A stretch of 64,000 bases of DNA from Chryseobacterium luquanense (lineage in GTDB: Bacteria; Bacteroidota; Bacteroidia; Flavobacteriales; Weeksellaceae). Shown one piece after another: positions 61,840 through 64,000 of this stretch. Where the stretch lies: NCBI RefSeq assembly GCF_026460945.1, contig NZ_JAOVZV010000015.1, positions 248,001-312,000 on the forward strand, written 5' to 3'. The notes under the pieces were generated by a model that saw only the letters and a list, made by a program, of their open reading frames with translations, did not search any database and was not told the DNA's origin. The stretch's first letter is position 1, and the number at the start of each line of letters is the position of its first letter. The position numbers and the translations under genes are program-made.

Positions 61840-62304
61840 ATGAGTACACCCTCACAGTTAGCCAAAAGATTTCGTGAAGTTTTATTGGATGGAAAATGGA
61901 TTGCCAACACCAATTTTAAAGATCAGCTTTCAGATGTAACATGGCAACATGCAAACACGAAAATTGCCAATCTCAATACCATTGCTATGCTCACATTTCA
62001 CATCGATTATTATATTGCCGGAATTCTCAATGTTTTCGAAGGTGGAAATTTGGAAATCAGAGATCAGTTCAGCTTTGATCTTCCACCGATTGAATCTCAG
62101 CAGCAATGGGAAGCGCTCTTAAATAAATTATGGAACGATTCTGAAAAGTTCGCAAATTTATTAGAACAGTTGCCAGATTCTAAATTGGATGAAGTCTTTG
62201 TCGATGAAAAATATGGAACGTATTTAAGAAATATTGACGGAATGATTGAACATGCTTATTATCATTTGGGACAAATTGTTTTAATTAAAAAAATAATGAA
62301 TTAA
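61840..62304 (+). CDS. DinB-fold protein
   Basis: A 154-residue four-helix-bundle protein of the DinB/YfiT superfamily. Metal-ligand histidines are in the expected places: His54 in LTFHIDYYIAG, and His138 and His142 in the C-terminal EHAYYHLGQIVLIKK. DinB-like proteins are often thiol-dependent transferases, but the substrate here is unknown. I chose the ATG at 61840 (MSTPSQLAKRF). An upstream in-frame ATG at 61726 would add 38 residues encoded by repeat-like DNA. Confidence 0.85.
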   Translation: MSTPSQLAKRFREVLLDGKWIANTNFKDQLSDVTWQHANTKIANLNTIAMLTFHIDYYIAGILNVFEGGNLEIRDQFSFDLPPIESQQQWEALLNKLWNDSEKFANLLEQLPDSKLDEVFVDEKYGTYLRNIDGMIEHAYYHLGQIVLIKKIMN

Positions 62305-62336
62305 ACATTAATGACGCTAATCTCTTTTATGTAGAT

Positions 62337-62365
62337 AACACAAATTGGCAGTGTTAATTTGTGCT
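62337..62365. repeat. Imperfect inverted repeat, AACACAAATT type
   Basis: AACACAAATT (62337-62346) and AATTTGTGCT (62356-62365) pair with one mismatch. It looks like another copy of a flavobacterial dispersed intergenic element; there is no T-run. Confidence 0.4.
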
Positions 62366-62441
62366 TTCATGAGTAAAATTTTTATTTAAATATTCTGCGA
62401 AAATCTTCAAAGAAATAATTTAACAATCAAAATTCATCTAA

Positions 62442-62478
62442 ACCTCAACAAAACTCCATTTTTGAGGCTTTTTTAAAA
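62442..62478 (+). terminator. Probable terminator of the DinB gene
   Basis: CCTCAA pairs with TTGAGG across a 13-base loop, followed by CTTTTTT. It overlaps the promoter of the next gene. Confidence 0.55.
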
Positions 62479-62495
62479 ATTTCTTACCTTTAGAC
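62462..62495 (+). promoter_or_regulatory. Promoter of the M1 peptidase gene
   Basis: TTTG, 20 bases, TACCTTTA, which differs from the TAnnTTTG consensus only at the last base. It lies about 20 bases before the ATG at 62511. Confidence 0.5.
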
Positions 62496-62510
62496 AAATA
62501 AAATTTATCA

Positions 62511-64000
62511 ATGAAAAAATCGTTAATCATCCTTTGTGTGTTTGTAATTTCGCAGTTTCAGGCTCAGCAAAAAGCCTATTATCAGCAGGCTGCACAATAT
62601 AAAATGGATATCGACGTCAATGCAGAAGAATTTACTTATCAGGGAACTCAAACTTTAAAATACCAAAATAATTCGCCTGACGAACTCGATGTTGTGTACT
62701 TTCATTTATACTGGAATGCATTTAAACCCAATTCTATGATGGATCAAAGAGTAGCAAGTCAGGGAAAAAACGGTGATTCCAGATTACAGAAAGACGGAAT
62801 TTCCAGATTGGCAGCAATTCCTAAAAACGAAGAAGGTGCGCAAAACATTCATTGGATTAAGCAAAACGGAAAGAATTTAAAGTTTGAAATTCAGGAAACC
62901 GTGATGAAAGTATATTTAGATAAGCCGGTTAAAGCTCGTTCAAAAACAACTTTTACCATGGAATGGGATGCTGTAATTCCGCAACAAATCAGAAGAGCGG
63001 GAAGAGATAACCGTGAAGGTATTGATATGACAATGACACAATGGTTTCCTAAAATCGCAGAATATGATTATGATGGATGGGCAACTTTCGATTATGTGGG
63101 AAGAGAATTTCATGCACCTTTTGCAGACTTTGATGTAACGATTAAAATCAATAAAGATTATATTGTCGGAGCAGGAGGAACACTTTTAAATCCTACAGAA
63201 GTAAAAGGATATGATTCTTCAGCGCAGATTAAAACCGACCAAAATAAAGCAATCTGGAAATGGAAAGCTAAAAACATGCTCGATTTTGCCTGGGCTGCAG
63301 ACCGAGATTATTCGGTAGAAAGTTTTGAGGTTCCGCAAGGTCCGAAAGTATATTTCGTCTATCAGAAAAACGATAAAACAAAAGCATGGGGCGAAGCAAA
63401 ACCTTATGTAACAAAATATTTCCAAATCATGAATTCTAAATTCGGGAAATATGCTTATCCTTCTTACGCATTCATCCAAGGTGGAGATGGCGGAATGGAA
63501 TACGGAATGTGTACCATGATTTTGGGTGAAGCAAAAAATATTGAAGATTTAATGGGATTGATGGCTCACGAAGGTTCGCACTCTTGGTATCAGCAAATGT
63601 TGGCAACCAACGAACCGACAAGACCGTGGATGGATGAAGGTTTTACAAGTTATGCTGAAAGTTACGTGATGTATCAGTTGTTTCCACCAAAAGATAACAG
63701 ACCGAATGCTTTCGTTGAAAAAGTAGATGCTTATAGAAAGTTTATCAAAAAAGGAATTGAGGAGCCTGCAGTTTGGTTGGGCGATCATCATGATAACGGG
63801 ACAGCATATTCTTATGCGAGTTATGTGAAAGGAGAATTATACTTGGTACAGTTAGGTTACATTGTTGGAGAAGAAAATTTATCTAAAATTATGACCGAGT
63901 ATTTCAAAGAATGGAGCATGAAACATCCTACCGACAGAGATTTCTTACACATCGCACAGAAAATTTCTGGCATGGATTTGAAATGGTTCTATCATTATTG
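62511..64000 (+). CDS. M1 family metallopeptidase (5' part, runs off the window)
   Basis: Open from the ATG at 62511 to the end of the window (496 codons, no stop). A signal peptide (MKKSLIILCVFVISQFQAQ) indicates export. The M1 aminopeptidase fold is clear: the N-terminal beta domain (YKMDIDVNAEEFTYQGTQTL), the exopeptidase-type GGMEYGM, and the zinc site HEGSH (353-357) followed 18 residues later by Glu376 in WMDEGFTSYAES. It should remove N-terminal residues from peptides outside the inner membrane. The C-terminal part is missing. Confidence 0.92.
   Translation, partial: MKKSLIILCVFVISQFQAQQKAYYQQAAQYKMDIDVNAEEFTYQGTQTLKYQNNSPDELDVVYFHLYWNAFKPNSMMDQRVASQGKNGDSRLQKDGISRLAAIPKNEEGAQNIHWIKQNGKNLKFEIQETVMKVYLDKPVKARSKTTFTMEWDAVIPQQIRRAGRDNREGIDMTMTQWFPKIAEYDYDGWATFDYVGREFHAPFADFDVTIKINKDYIVGAGGTLLNPTEVKGYDSSAQIKTDQNKAIWKWKAKNMLDFAWAADRDYSVESFEVPQGPKVYFVYQKNDKTKAWGEAKPYVTKYFQIMNSKFGKYAYPSYAFIQGGDGGMEYGMCTMILGEAKNIEDLMGLMAHEGSHSWYQQMLATNEPTRPWMDEGFTSYAESYVMYQLFPPKDNRPNAFVEKVDAYRKFIKKGIEEPAVWLGDHHDNGTAYSYASYVKGELYLVQLGYIVGEENLSKIMTEYFKEWSMKHPTDRDFLHIAQKISGMDLKWFYHY

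Overview
The window is an ordinary, gene-dense chromosomal stretch of a low-GC flavobacterium (Bacteroidota), most likely Chryseobacterium or a close Weeksellaceae relative. The evidence is GldH, a complete Alternative Complex III operon, GLPGLI, FadL-like and DUF3078 secreted proteins, type III glutamine synthetase, and repeated promoter elements of the Bacteroidota type (-7 TAnnTTTG with an upstream TTG/TTTG). I see no rRNA, tRNA, CRISPR array, integrase, transposase or prophage.

Layout. 1-2.8 kb: the end of a YkgJ-type gene, an orphan lipoprotein, a frameshifted DUF1801 gene and gdhA. 2.9-6.0 kb: dprA, a rhomboid protease and a DUF3078 outer-membrane protein. 6.1-10.6 kb: a suf Fe-S assembly operon (A-type carrier, sufB, sufC, sufD) with a YoeB-type toxin-antitoxin pair between sufB and sufC; the cysteine desulfurase sufS lies alone at 38.1 kb. 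10.7-16.7 kb: a GLPGLI protein, a zinc peptidase, ribH, a TPR protein, apt and two envelope proteins. 16.9-25.3 kb: actABCDEF, with an ActA that carries six haem motifs. 25.5-33.3 kb: a SPOR protein, a large membrane protein, selO, and a ricT-gldH-PBP1A operon. 33.6-41.3 kb: a FadL-like porin with an SGNH hydrolase, prs, rplY, sufS, an aspartyl-protease/PDZ protein and a nitroreductase. 41.4-46.8 kb: a haem cluster (hemA, hemC, hemD, hemE) interrupted by a cell-wall amidase and a DUF1287 protein. 47.1-52.7 kb: the rod-shape operon mreBCD-mrdA-rodA. 52.9-64.0 kb: a pentapeptide protein, an NlpC/P60 lipoprotein, glutamine synthetase III, a very large YwqK/MORN-like secreted protein, a DUF6909-like protein with nucleoside-phosphorylase-like motifs, a DinB-fold protein and the start of an M1 aminopeptidase.

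How the genes fit together. The themes are Fe-S cluster supply (suf), respiration (ACIII, haem synthesis), nitrogen assimilation (gdhA and GS III), and envelope or cell-wall growth (mre/mrd, PBP1A, amidase, NlpC/P60, FadL-like, GldH). Many operons end in clear hairpin-plus-T terminators, several of them bidirectional between convergent genes.

I found no convincing new multi-gene system. The points most worth a second look are the toxin-antitoxin pair inside the suf operon, the phosphorylase-like C-terminus of the protein at 59.9-61.6 kb, the Cys-rich and Q/N-rich RicT encoded with GldH and PBP1A, degenerate dispersed intergenic repeats, and start-codon corrections supported by promoter or terminator positions.
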